A stretch of 64,000 bases of DNA from Thiothrix sp. (GCF_028714775.1 NZ_JAQTLS010000006.1:89731-153730); one strand, 5' to 3'. Counted from the stretch's first letter, positions 25,743 to 34,280 are shown. Notes: generated by a model not told the origin, from the letters alone. Numbers and translations: made by a program.

Positions 25743-27667
25743 CGTTCAACCCCTTTTTGTGACAAGAAACGCACCAGTAATGCACCATCAGCCTCCAGTC
25801 GTTTACTTCGCTTCCACTTTTTATTGTCGGTTTCATCTTTGTCGCGGGTAACGGGGCGGCATTGAATCATGAGGGGGCGAATCCGGTCGCTGGCTTGATC
25901 CATCGTTTTCAAGTCAGATTTACCGGAGTTCAGGTATTCCATCGCCATGAGACTCAAGGCTGCTTCGGATTGCAGAATGCTGTCCTCCCCCGTTTTTGCA
26001 TCAGGGTTTAGCAAGTTAAAACGCTCACGAATTTTGTAGAAGAACTTGCTGGAGAACTGCTCTTTGTCATCCTTGATGTTTTGGAAGGAATCGGCAATTT
26101 CCTCCAGATAGGTTTTATCAGTCTGCGGATTCAGGGCAATTTCCCACGGTTGTGCCCATTCAATCTGTAAGCCGCCCGGTTTCCACACGCGAATAGCCAA
26201 GGCATCACGCCCACGCCCGTCTTTAGCGACTTCATCCAGCAGGTGATGTGCGTCTTTCAGCACTTTGGTCAGTGGTGTTTTGATGTGCACAAACTCAATC
26301 GCACCGGAAAGCGTGGTGGGAATTTGCTTACGGTCAAAGCAGCCCATGTAGTGACTACGGAGTTCAGTCGCGCAGGGAATGGCATCTTCCAACGGCAGGA
26401 TTGCCAACACATCATCACCGCCCGCGTAGATCAGAAAGCCGTTGTGCTTTTCAATAATAGGGGGAACACCTTTGGTAAATTTGGCTAAACCGTTGGTGAT
26501 TTGCCCTTGCTTACCCAAGTCACTCATGTGCGAACCGAGTGAATCCCCATCCATCAGTAAAATAGCGTAGAACGGGGATACAGGATCAGATTTGGCACTT
26601 TTGCTGATGGCGCTTAGTGCTATTTGTACCCGTTTAGCTTGTACTTGGTCTGCAAAGATATTTTTGTTTTCCAGCATGTTGCTAAAGAATACGTTACCGT
26701 CCAGTGAGCGCAGGCGTTTGAAGTCTTTGGCATTCGGCAGCCTTTCGAGGCAATGAATATTCGTTGCCCATTCACCGTATTCCATGCCCGTCAGTTCAGC
26801 AGCCGCATCATGGAAATTTTGTAAAATATGTGAGTCAGCATTGTTCAGGGTTGCTTCCAGCCAATGAACTGCTGCCATGTAAGTCACGGATGGCACGGCA
26901 CTGGGCACTTCCCAGCCTTTCAGTTGCCAGCCCTGCTTCATGGAATGTTGCAGCTTGGCAAAATGGCGGCTGAAACGACGTTTGACGAAGGCGATAGCAC
27001 ACAAAGCTTCGTTTTCTGCCAAGTCGCTCTTCATGCCATAACGCCCGTTGGCACGCACGCTATTCCAGAACTTGTTCATATCCGCACGGTTGGGGCTGGG
27101 TTCGCCGGAAAGCTCTTGCCAGCCCTCCATCATTGCGCATTTCACGCCGGGTTCTTTCGGTGGGGTGTAAGAACGCCAGTTTTTGCGTTTGTCGAGTGCG
27201 GCACTGTCACTCTTATCAGCGGTAATGACCCAACTCATATCCCAGAAATTAGCAATTTGCTGCTCCCAGATAGTGTTTGCTGGTGTATCAGAACCCAGCC
27301 CTAAATCTTGCGCCCAAACCTCGGTAGCTAGGGCTTGCCATGCTTCCTGCACAGCAGCGGCTACTTGTTCTGGTTCAAAGGTTTTAGGGTCAACCGCTGC
27401 AACCAAGCTCTTAAAACGATTGGGAATACTGCCTTGCTTTGGTTCAGTGCCTTTTTCTCCTTTACCAGTCAGCCACCCCATGTAATTGTCATCGGCATTT
27501 GGGAACTGGATTTCCCCTTTTTGGTGTTTCACCGCTTGAATCGCTACGGCTGCCAGCCATGACAGGATGAATGACCCTGCCCAGAAATCGCGGGTACGGC
27601 GAGCTTGCGATACAAAGCCTTGCACGGGGCCGAGAGTGAAGTGAAAATAGTGGGTGTTGTTGCTCAT
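25739..27667 (-). CDS. cmr2: Cas10/Cmr2 with GGDD cyclase and no HD domain
   Basis: A 642-residue Cas10 of the Cmr2 type. It starts directly with HYFHFTLGPVQGFVSQARRTRDFWAGS, the first palm domain, so the N-terminal HD nuclease domain found in larger Cas10 proteins is absent. The second palm domain holds the cyclic-oligoadenylate synthase motif in FLIYAGGDDVLAIL (near residue 420), intact. The protein should therefore signal to CARF effectors rather than cut DNA itself. It overlaps cmr1 upstream and cmr3 downstream by four bases each. Confidence 0.95.
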   Translation of the reverse strand: MSNNTHYFHFTLGPVQGFVSQARRTRDFWAGSFILSWLAAVAIQAVKHQKGEIQFPNADDNYMGWLTGKGEKGTEPKQGSIPNRFKSLVAAVDPKTFEPEQVAAAVQEAWQALATEVWAQDLGLGSDTPANTIWEQQIANFWDMSWVITADKSDSAALDKRKNWRSYTPPKEPGVKCAMMEGWQELSGEPSPNRADMNKFWNSVRANGRYGMKSDLAENEALCAIAFVKRRFSRHFAKLQHSMKQGWQLKGWEVPSAVPSVTYMAAVHWLEATLNNADSHILQNFHDAAAELTGMEYGEWATNIHCLERLPNAKDFKRLRSLDGNVFFSNMLENKNIFADQVQAKRVQIALSAISKSAKSDPVSPFYAILLMDGDSLGSHMSDLGKQGQITNGLAKFTKGVPPIIEKHNGFLIYAGGDDVLAILPLEDAIPCATELRSHYMGCFDRKQIPTTLSGAIEFVHIKTPLTKVLKDAHHLLDEVAKDGRGRDALAIRVWKPGGLQIEWAQPWEIALNPQTDKTYLEEIADSFQNIKDDKEQFSSKFFYKIRERFNLLNPDAKTGEDSILQSEAALSLMAMEYLNSGKSDLKTMDQASDRIRPLMIQCRPVTRDKDETDNKKWKRSKRLEADGALLVRFLSQKGVER

Positions 27668-28854
27668 CGTATAGTTACCCCGCTGACAATGCTTTGTTTA
27701 CCCTGAAAACGCACATTGCCTTTATTATCGTTGCCGTCTAAGAAGTCGGTTAGGACTGACCATTCGATTTTTGCAGGAACGTTTGTGCCACCCGCATTGA
27801 TTTTCTCTCCCTGTGGTAGGAATGTTGAGGGTAGCAATAGTGAAATTCCGATGTATTCAGAACCTACTTTATGGACGTGAAAGAATAAAGGGCTAGCACG
27901 GCGATCATGACTTTCTGGCACGATTGATAGACGTTCACCTTTGCCGTAATTGTGCGGTAAACCAAAAATTACCCGTTTGGGATGAAAATCTCTGGGGAAA
28001 TGACCTTTGCTCCAATCATGATCGGCTTTGAAACGCTTTTCTGATGGTTCATTCAGCACTTTTCCATCCTTCCCCCAACTGCGATATAGCAACATTTTTT
28101 TACCAAAGGCGTTCAACGCATCGTATGGGGTTGCTGATTTCTCCAATAGGTCAATGCGTGTTTCTTGACTAAATGCGCTAAACGGTGGCTGTGCAATGGT
28201 GCTTAGGTTGCTGAGTATGCCGTGAATGGTTGCAGTGTATTCAGCGTTTGTTTTTGGTGCTGACCATGTTTGTTTTTCTGCTTGTTTGGGGAGCTTCTCA
28301 TGGAGTGCTTCTAGGGTAATCGAACCCATGCCATGCCGTGTTCGGCTGCCTAAGCCACCGATTAAGCCAAAGAGCATCAAGGCTTGTTTAAGTGAATCTT
28401 CAAGGGGATTGAATGAAGTCAGTGTTACCGTGAATGTCTGATTTTCATTGAGGCAGTCACGAACAAGTTGTCCGGCTTGAGTACCTTTCGCACGGCTAGC
28501 AAACGCTTCCATCAGACCATAACCCAAGTAGCGAGCCGCCGCCTGTTTCGTGAATTCTGAATGTGTTGCCCCAGTAGTTGTTTTGGTTAACTTCTCAGAA
28601 ATAACCCGCAACGTAAACGCGGCGGCGTTGCCTTTATCAGCGGATGAGCCAAATAACGCGCTTTCTTGCTTGTGCAATTCTTTCAAGTCGCCAACCTTGC
28701 CCCACATCAACGCCCGCCACCAAAAGCGCAGCGCACCTTTGACCGAAGCGGGGGAGATGCCGGATGCTTTTTGTTCTGCATCCCCGATGAACATCGGGGT
28801 CACAATCCGGTATGTTGCCCGGATACTATGCGGTTCTTTGAAGGATAGTGCCAT
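27664..28854 (-). CDS. cmr1: Type III-B complex subunit Cmr1
   Basis: A 396-residue protein with two RAMP domains, located at the target 3' end of the Cmr complex. It shows the characteristic YRIVTPMFIGDAEQ, the glycine loop SVKGALRFWWRALMWG and GGLGSRTRHGMGSI. It is the first gene of the cmr1-cmr6 operon. The 74 bases upstream of its start contain a perfect 20-base palindrome that is shared, in its core, with other gaps in the island. Confidence 0.95.
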   Translation of the reverse strand: MALSFKEPHSIRATYRIVTPMFIGDAEQKASGISPASVKGALRFWWRALMWGKVGDLKELHKQESALFGSSADKGNAAAFTLRVISEKLTKTTTGATHSEFTKQAAARYLGYGLMEAFASRAKGTQAGQLVRDCLNENQTFTVTLTSFNPLEDSLKQALMLFGLIGGLGSRTRHGMGSITLEALHEKLPKQAEKQTWSAPKTNAEYTATIHGILSNLSTIAQPPFSAFSQETRIDLLEKSATPYDALNAFGKKMLLYRSWGKDGKVLNEPSEKRFKADHDWSKGHFPRDFHPKRVIFGLPHNYGKGERLSIVPESHDRRASPLFFHVHKVGSEYIGISLLLPSTFLPQGEKINAGGTNVPAKIEWSVLTDFLDGNDNKGNVRFQGKQSIVSGVTIR

Positions 28855-28925
28855 GATTAGCCTTTTTGTCGTTGATGCAATAAATTTATAAATATGAGTA
28901 TTAAGTAAACATCAGTGTATGTCAT

Positions 28926-28945
28926 CACTGACAAGCTTGTCAGTG
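28926..28945. promoter_or_regulatory. Island palindrome, site 2 (20-bp perfect)
   Basis: CACTGACAAGCTTGTCAGTG is a perfect 20-base palindrome. It overlaps the stop codon of the Can2-like gene and lies 72 bases before the cmr1 start. It is the most symmetric of five sites and fits a dimeric repressor operator. Confidence 0.72.
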
Positions 28946-30103
28946 GGAAATCCCCTCCATCCAGCTCATGAGAAAGTCCCGCAGCTCCCACGGGTAAACC
29001 ACTTTGATCTGTTTAGAATGCGCCCGTTGCAAGGCTGGCTCTGGCAGCGGCAGGGCGCTGAGCAAGACTTTTGTGCCAAACAAGCCGGTCAGTTGCTCAC
29101 CAATGCTGCTGGTTTTGTAGACGATTTCGTTGGCAACGACGTTTTTGTGTTCCAGCTTCATGGTTTTGCACTCCATCATCAGCAGACGATTTCGGTGCAC
29201 GATCAATAAATCCAGTTCATTGGTAACGTTGGAGTTCAGCCAGCGCAATTTGATACCGCAGCCCACATCACCGTCGTCACCCAGCCCGATGTCGATGGCG
29301 GTGTGATAGGCAAATTCTTCCAGCCATAGCCCATTGACGAATTCAGTGCGTTCAACATCAAGGAAGGTTAGATATTGATTGGCGCGGAAATGTACGATAT
29401 TCAACACATCCATGTGCTGTAAAATATCGTGCCACACATATTCCAGCGGTCTGGTAAATTGCTGTTCGGGGGCTTCCAGACTGTTATGGTCAACGGCAAG
29501 AGCTGAACTTGCCATGCCGTTTAAAACGCTAATCAACCCAGACCTTGTGCTATCAATGCTGAGTCGTGCAAGTTGCACCGCCGTAGTTTTGCGGCGCATC
29601 GCACATTCTTGCCACGCGGGGCTATCCGAACGAATTTCGGTGAAAACAGCGCCGTATGCCCGCAAATATTGGGGAATATCCAACACCGCTGGAATAGGTT
29701 CATCGTAAGTGCTAGGGCTGAGGTATTCGATGCAGTTGTTGGCAGTATCTGCATAAATAACACGGCAACCGACCGCCCCGAAAATATCCAGCATCCCCAG
29801 CGACATGAGTTTATTGCCCCCTGTGATGTTTAAAGTCACTCGAGCATTCGGATAAGCCGTTCCGATATGCACATACAGGTTGCGGGCATAAGCATGGATT
29901 ACACTCATGCGCGTATCTGGCATGTTGAAATGGGTAGTAAACTCAAATTGTTCGGCACTCAGCAAGCCTTCAAAGCGAGCCGTCAGACCGCGTTGCGCCA
30001 TTAGTGCGGTGCTTTGAATGAGCACCAAGTCCGGCTTTTCCACCAACACGGGAATGTAGTTTGCCAGTAACTGATCCGAAATAATGCAGATGTGAATATG
30101 CAC
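28940..30103 (-). CDS. Can2/Card1-type CARF nuclease
   Basis: A protein of about 387 residues. The N-terminal CARF domain has ICIISDQLLANYIPVLVEKP and the loop VTLNITGGNKLMSLGM. The C-terminal half is a PD-(D/E)XK nuclease domain, with the metal-binding residues in NELDLLIVHRNRLLMMECK (near residues 292-312). This is the Can2/Card1 arrangement, in which cyclic tetra-adenylate activates nicking of DNA and, in some members, RNA. I place the start at the GTG at 30101-30103, because the family begins at this strand. A TTG 60 bases upstream would add 20 residues that do not resemble the family and would overlap the preceding gene. Confidence 0.87.
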   Translation of the reverse strand: MHIHICIISDQLLANYIPVLVEKPDLVLIQSTALMAQRGLTARFEGLLSAEQFEFTTHFNMPDTRMSVIHAYARNLYVHIGTAYPNARVTLNITGGNKLMSLGMLDIFGAVGCRVIYADTANNCIEYLSPSTYDEPIPAVLDIPQYLRAYGAVFTEIRSDSPAWQECAMRRKTTAVQLARLSIDSTRSGLISVLNGMASSALAVDHNSLEAPEQQFTRPLEYVWHDILQHMDVLNIVHFRANQYLTFLDVERTEFVNGLWLEEFAYHTAIDIGLGDDGDVGCGIKLRWLNSNVTNELDLLIVHRNRLLMMECKTMKLEHKNVVANEIVYKTSSIGEQLTGLFGTKVLLSALPLPEPALQRAHSKQIKVVYPWELRDFLMSWMEGISH

Positions 30104-30122
30104 GATGGTGTCTTTGCCTGCT

Positions 30123-30950
30123 TTATTGTGAGTGTTTTGCCAGACCGACGATAAAACTAACAACTAAGGCTGCACCTGTCAATGCTCCTACGACGGGCAG
30201 TGATAATAATGCTCCAAGGATAGTTATTTTGACTGCTTTTTTACCTGCTGCCCAAGCCGCAAGCCATTTGAAGCGCTCATAGCTGATGTCGCCACGTTGA
30301 TAGCGTTGCCATAGTTTCCAGATCACGATACTAAGAGACATCACGCTAAAGGTCGGCACATAATCCCATAGCGTGTCGGTGGCATCAGCTTCCAGCAATT
30401 TATCGACAAAGCTTTCCACATCAGTGGTGAGGTCTTCATTGGCTATGCCAGTGCTCTCCAGTTCCATCTTGTCGGCAAGTTCGCTGGTAATGGCTATTTG
30501 ACCATCGGGGTGTGTATCCAACCAATCCTGCACATAAAAGCTACTGTCGGTGGCTTTTAGCTGCACCTCCCATGTTTCGCCACTATCATCGTCGACCAGT
30601 TGAATATCAGTATCGGGGTGATTGGTGTCAGCAAAAAACGAGGCATGAACACTATCGCCGTCGGTGTTTTCGATGCGCACAAATTCCATCTCATGCAAGA
30701 TGCCTTTTACGTTGGAAATCAAGCCCAGTTGCTGAGCCTCATTCATGCTATACAAATAGTCTTGAATGCCTGATAACGGTGTATCTTGCAAAAACGGGTT
30801 GGCACGTTTTAGTGCTGCCAACACCATCCTATCAGTATCATCAAGAGCCGCAAACGCATCGGTGCGGGCGACGCTGGCGAGGGCCGCAATGATGGCAAGC
30901 GAGTCCAATCGTGTTTGCAGATATTGCACTAGGGGCTTGTGCTGTATCAT
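30123..30950 (-). CDS. Putative membrane-anchored nuclease-like protein, unknown
   Basis: A 275-residue protein that I do not recognise as a named CRISPR family. Residues 1-75 are helical. Residues about 80-135 (HEMEFVRIEN, then NHPDTDIQLVDD, then WEVQLKAT) follow the spacing of a PD-(D/E)XK-type core with the Asp in TDI and a variant Q-L-K instead of E-X-K; this reading is inference. The C-terminus has hydrophobic segments (SVMSLSIVIWKLW, and ITILGALLSLPVVGALTGAA) that should insert in the membrane. It overlaps the DUF697-like gene upstream by four bases and precedes the Can2-like gene, so it is part of the CRISPR accessory operon. Confidence 0.75.
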   Translation of the reverse strand: MIQHKPLVQYLQTRLDSLAIIAALASVARTDAFAALDDTDRMVLAALKRANPFLQDTPLSGIQDYLYSMNEAQQLGLISNVKGILHEMEFVRIENTDGDSVHASFFADTNHPDTDIQLVDDDSGETWEVQLKATDSSFYVQDWLDTHPDGQIAITSELADKMELESTGIANEDLTTDVESFVDKLLEADATDTLWDYVPTFSVMSLSIVIWKLWQRYQRGDISYERFKWLAAWAAGKKAVKITILGALLSLPVVGALTGAALVVSFIVGLAKHSQ

Positions 30951-31480
30951 GACAAGGGTGTTCCTGCCGTTTTTACATCCTGTTCCGCGACTTTACCTTG
31001 ACGTTTACCCTGTTTAAATGCATCGCGCCAGACGGCTTTCAACACTGAGTCACTAATGGCTTCGTTACGTGCTTTCGCAGAAAAATAGAAATCGGCAACA
31101 GTCATGATGGCGTAGGTCAGGGCATACACCAGCGGAATGGTCAGTGCACCGCCCATGCCCCATGTCACCGTTTTCCAGATTCCGATGGCTACCTGTTGTG
31201 CAATAAAACCCAGCCCCAGTAGACCAATCATTTCCTTCACCCAATCCAGTGCTTCTGATTCACTGACGGGTACGCCACGAATTGCTGCAATACGGCTGGA
31301 AAAATACGCTTGAATCGGAGTCAGAATAAAAATATCCGCAAATGGAATAGGTTGCACCGCAATACCCGCGCAGGCAATACAGGCGTAATGGGTGATACGG
31401 GAAACCTTGGTGTCATCATTAATATCCTGACGGCCTTCAATTTCCAAAATCTCATTTTTAAACTTTTGAATGATAGTCAT
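30947..31480 (-). CDS. DUF697-like membrane protein
   Basis: A 177-residue membrane protein. The segment VQPIPFADIFILTPIQAYFSSRIAAIRG is characteristic of DUF697, a family often linked to GTPases such as YcjX/YcjF. At least three hydrophobic stretches follow. The ATG at 31480 has GGGAG upstream and gives a family-like N-terminus; a longer in-frame version is less likely. It is the first gene after a 295-base gap that contains island palindrome site 3, and it is coupled by a four-base overlap to the next membrane protein. A possible role is a pore or membrane effector of the type III response, which is speculation. Confidence 0.75.
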   Translation of the reverse strand: MTIIQKFKNEILEIEGRQDINDDTKVSRITHYACIACAGIAVQPIPFADIFILTPIQAYFSSRIAAIRGVPVSESEALDWVKEMIGLLGLGFIAQQVAIGIWKTVTWGMGGALTIPLVYALTYAIMTVADFYFSAKARNEAISDSVLKAVWRDAFKQGKRQGKVAEQDVKTAGTPLS

Positions 31481-31739
31481 GATGCTCGCTCCCGTTTTAT
31501 TTTGTTGCAATTGACTTTTAGATATATGGTTTTTAATGATAACGAACACGACAATGGTCGAGGTGATGGATTGTTGCAGTATCGCTTATTTTTTAGTGTT
31601 TACTGTTGTTGGGCGTGTAATCCTATTAATTCTGCCTTAGTGTTATTGTGCGCTTTGCGTAGGTTTCTTCCGGTTTTTGAATGTGCGTGTTAATTAATAT
31701 GGGTCAATTGTAAGTGAATAATGTTGGGTGTGTCAGTGA

Positions 31740-31753
31740 TGACAAGCTTGTCA
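31740..31753. promoter_or_regulatory. Island palindrome, site 3
   Basis: TGACAAGCTTGTCA, a perfect 14-base palindrome between the second NE0113-family gene and the DUF697-like gene. It lies inside a wider inverted pair, GTTGGGT (31723-31729) and ACCCAAC (31754-31760). The remaining gap (31481-31722) is AT-rich and holds no supported gene. Confidence 0.68.
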
Positions 31754-31775
31754 ACCCAACAACAGTTAGCATAAT

Positions 31776-32903
31776 TTATGCGCCCATAATAAACGTCAAT
31801 GATGCTGCTGGCAACGTGATTCCAAATCTTGTCACAGGACGGTTGCCATGTGCCTGCAACAAATACGGTTTTGCGCCAGCGATACCCAATGTTTTTTTTA
31901 GTATTTTGTGGGTGTTGGACTTGCGCTCATCGAACCATGCCTTATTCATGCCGCCTTTGAGGGCGTGCGCAACTTGTTCAAAGCTGCCATTTTCCCCGTG
32001 CAGGCGGGCATAAACACCCAGAAATTGGGTTGCCAATGACGGCGTTTCGCTATCTGTCCAATGGATAGGGGGAAGGTCGCGCATACGCCTTTCCAACATC
32101 CAAACATAAAATGCCAATTGCACGGGTTGCATAGCTACGGGCACAGAACCACAGGTCAGTACCGCACGATTCCAGTCAAAATGCACTTTAGGCAGGTCAA
32201 AACCCCGTTGGGCGGCGGCGATAGTGGCGCTGAACGTGCTGCTGCCTTCCAGTAAATCACTTGGCAATCCATCACGCAGGCGCACAAAGGGAATATCTGC
32301 CAACGTCACGTTAACCGCCGATGCATCAAAGTCCGCGCCATCCCGGTCTTTCAGCCAGCAGGTTTGTGGGGGTGGGTAGTAAAAATCCTTGAGGAAAAAA
32401 TAGCAGTCATCCACCAATACATGCTTGAGTCGGTCTTGCGGCCTGCCAAACAGCGACAATGCGTAGCCAATGTAATACGTCATGGTGCGGCGACCACCTG
32501 ACAACAATGCACACAAACTTGACGTTGGGTCGGCGGTAAATTGCTGCAAGCGGTGGCTAATAAAATCTGCGGTATGTTCATTATCCTGCTCTGAGCGCAC
32601 ATCCCATAACACCTTATTTTGATGGTCAGTAATCAAATGAAACACGGGTGTCGTGCAGGCCATCGGTAAGCCGTAGTCCTGACACAAGCGCAGCAACCAG
32701 CCGTTATGCACGAGTGCTTGCTGTACCAGATCACACCCACGTTCGGTGGTAATGATGTGAATCTCGGTTGGAATGTAGGCGGGTTCAGAGGTTTGGGTGA
32801 GGGCGTAGAGTGCCTCAGTAATGGTTTGGGGCGAATAGGCTTCGACTGCCACGAGGATGCGGCGCGGGTAGGTATGGGGCGTGGGTATCGGTGTTTGCTG
32901 CAT
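31776..32903 (-). CDS. CARF protein, NE0113 (TIGR02584) family, copy 2
   Basis: A 375-residue paralogue of the protein at 19451-20614. It shares ILVAVEAYSPQTITEALYALTQ, TEIHIITTERG, the ligand loop LLSGGRRTMTYYIGYALSLFGRPQD and KHVLVDD, and a similar C-terminal part (PVQLAFYVWMLERR, KILKKTLGIAGAKPYLLQAHG). A ring-nuclease role is the family expectation. The ATG at 32903 is the best start; TATAAT stands eight bases upstream, so a leaderless or very short-leader transcript is possible. The trailer end of CRISPR array 2 lies only 25 bases upstream, so array transcription on the minus strand would run into this gene. Confidence 0.82.
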   Translation of the reverse strand: MQQTPIPTPHTYPRRILVAVEAYSPQTITEALYALTQTSEPAYIPTEIHIITTERGCDLVQQALVHNGWLLRLCQDYGLPMACTTPVFHLITDHQNKVLWDVRSEQDNEHTADFISHRLQQFTADPTSSLCALLSGGRRTMTYYIGYALSLFGRPQDRLKHVLVDDCYFFLKDFYYPPPQTCWLKDRDGADFDASAVNVTLADIPFVRLRDGLPSDLLEGSSTFSATIAAAQRGFDLPKVHFDWNRAVLTCGSVPVAMQPVQLAFYVWMLERRMRDLPPIHWTDSETPSLATQFLGVYARLHGENGSFEQVAHALKGGMNKAWFDERKSNTHKILKKTLGIAGAKPYLLQAHGNRPVTRFGITLPAASLTFIMGA

Positions 32904-32927
32904 GTGGGAATTATAGCCAACAAACAC

Positions 32928-33453
32928 CCCTCTGTCCCTTCTAAATCAGGGCATCATTCAAATGGGATGCGGTGCAGGATTGGCGAGGGTTTGATGAGTC
33001 TTAATCCCTTCTAAATCAGGGCATCATTCAAATATCGCTAAGGCCATAAGGAAACAAAATGAACCCACGTCTTAATCCCTTCTAAATCAGGGCATCATTC
33101 AAATGCTGATATGAAACCGCAAACACTCCACGTCGTGGTCTTAATCCCTCCTAAATCAGGGCATCATTCAAATGCTGACCAAACAGGTAAGGGCGCATCC
33201 TTGTATATGTCTTAATCCCTTCTAAATCAGGGCATCATTCAAATAGAAATGGAACAAGCTAAACAAAACTATGTGCTGTCTTAATCCCTTCTAAATCAGG
33301 GCATCATTCAAATGTTTGGCAGTAGTCGAAGTCACGAAAGGTCAGGAGTCTTAATCCCTTCTAAATCAGGGCATCATTCAAATAATGATTATGTCACAAC
33401 TCATGTATGATAGCATAGTCTTAATCCCTTCTAAATCAGGGCATCATTCAAAT
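32928..33453 (-). CRISPR. CRISPR array 2: 8 repeats, 7 spacers
   Basis: Repeats of 36 bases start at 32998, 33069, 33138, 33209, 33278, 33348 and 33418. On the plus strand they begin GTCTTAATCCC and end GGGCATCATTCAAAT. They differ from array 1 at four positions, and the unit at 33138 has one extra change. The leftmost unit (32928-32963) is intact only in its last 29 bases, again a trailer-type decay of the 3' end on the minus strand. Spacers are about 33-35 bases. The leader would be at 33454-33672, next to cas2. Confidence 0.97.
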
Positions 33454-33672
33454 TGGCTCGTGTCGAATCGGCCTTTTGAATCAATTGGTTACACAGACCT
33501 TTAGCAGAAAATGCGCGGTACAAAAAGTTACCTTGGCACAAAATTGATCAAGTCATATTGTTAAACCAACTACACGGTCAGGTTTCCCGTGTTAATGGCC
33601 TGATTCTATACCGATCAGGCAGGCGGTGAAAGCATTATGACAACGCCACACCGCAAGGTGAACCGGGTTGTA
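33454..33672 (-). promoter_or_regulatory. Probable leader of CRISPR array 2
   Basis: A 219-base gene-free stretch between cas2 and the intact end of array 2. It contains AT-rich segments. No obvious sequence identity with the array 1 leader was found by eye, which is notable because only one cas1 is present. Confidence 0.5.
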
Positions 33673-34002
33673 TTACCCCTCCAACGAATCCAGATTATAG
33701 CGCAACTCTACGGGTAGCTTCACACCAGTCAGCATCAGCCCGTCATCCCAGAATTGCTTACCCAACTTCACCCACTCAGGCTTATCGGGAAGGGGGTAAA
33801 TGCGGATGTCGTCCTGTTTGGGGTGGATCAATGTCCGCAGGTGGCGGATGACCTTTTGGCGGCGTTCCCCATCCAATTCCACCAAAAATACCGAATACTG
33901 CAAGGGCAAAGCAATCTTTTTCAAATAGCGGTGAACCCGCCCCAGCCGTTTCGGGTTGGCAATGTCATAAGCAATAATGTGTGGTAAGCGGCGGTTTGCC
34001 AT
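33673..34002 (-). CDS. cas2: CRISPR adaptation protein Cas2 (copy c)
   Basis: A 109-residue Cas2 with LPHIIAYDIANPKRLGRVHRYL (conserved Asp), the strand LQYSVFLVEL and QDDIRIYPLPD. It is more similar to copy b (17313-17645) than to copy a. It overlaps the preceding 92-residue gene by one base and is followed by the leader of array 2. No cas1 accompanies it, so it may work with the distant cas1 or be a leftover of a second adaptation module. Confidence 0.92.
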   Translation of the reverse strand: MANRRLPHIIAYDIANPKRLGRVHRYLKKIALPLQYSVFLVELDGERRQKVIRHLRTLIHPKQDDIRIYPLPDKPEWVKLGKQFWDDGLMLTGVKLPVELRYNLDSLEG

Positions 34003-34280
34003 CAGTCAGCCTCCTGATGCTTAAGGCTACGCCATAGCCGGTTGAGTGCAATCCGGGCGCGTTCCTCAAAATGTCCCTGCTGCGTTTCGTAAAACTGCAC
34101 CATGCTGTAACGCCAACCCCGCTCGGTGGGCTGCGGTACATTGCCATGCAGCACCAGCCAATACGCCTCCAATAGCAGCAACTTTTCCACATCCCTTGAT
34201 AAGTGGACACGGCGCGTTAGCGGCAGGTGGATGTCGTCGCACACATCGTAAGCGGCGAGGTAAAGGACACGCTCGGTCAT
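34002..34280 (-). CDS. Unknown 92-residue protein between cas6 and cas2
   Basis: A 92-residue protein that I do not recognise. The start MTERVLYLAAYDVCDD recalls the first strand of Cas2, but the rest (RDVEKLLLLEAYWLVLHG, YSMVQFYETQQGHFEERARIALN) does not follow a Cas2 fold. It could be a degenerate or chimeric adaptation gene or an independent small Cas accessory. The ATG at 34280 has GGGGAAA upstream and the stop overlaps the cas2 start, so it is probably translated. A perfect copy of the island palindrome lies 68 bases upstream. Confidence 0.65.
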   Translation of the reverse strand: MTERVLYLAAYDVCDDIHLPLTRRVHLSRDVEKLLLLEAYWLVLHGNVPQPTERGWRYSMVQFYETQQGHFEERARIALNRLWRSLKHQEAD

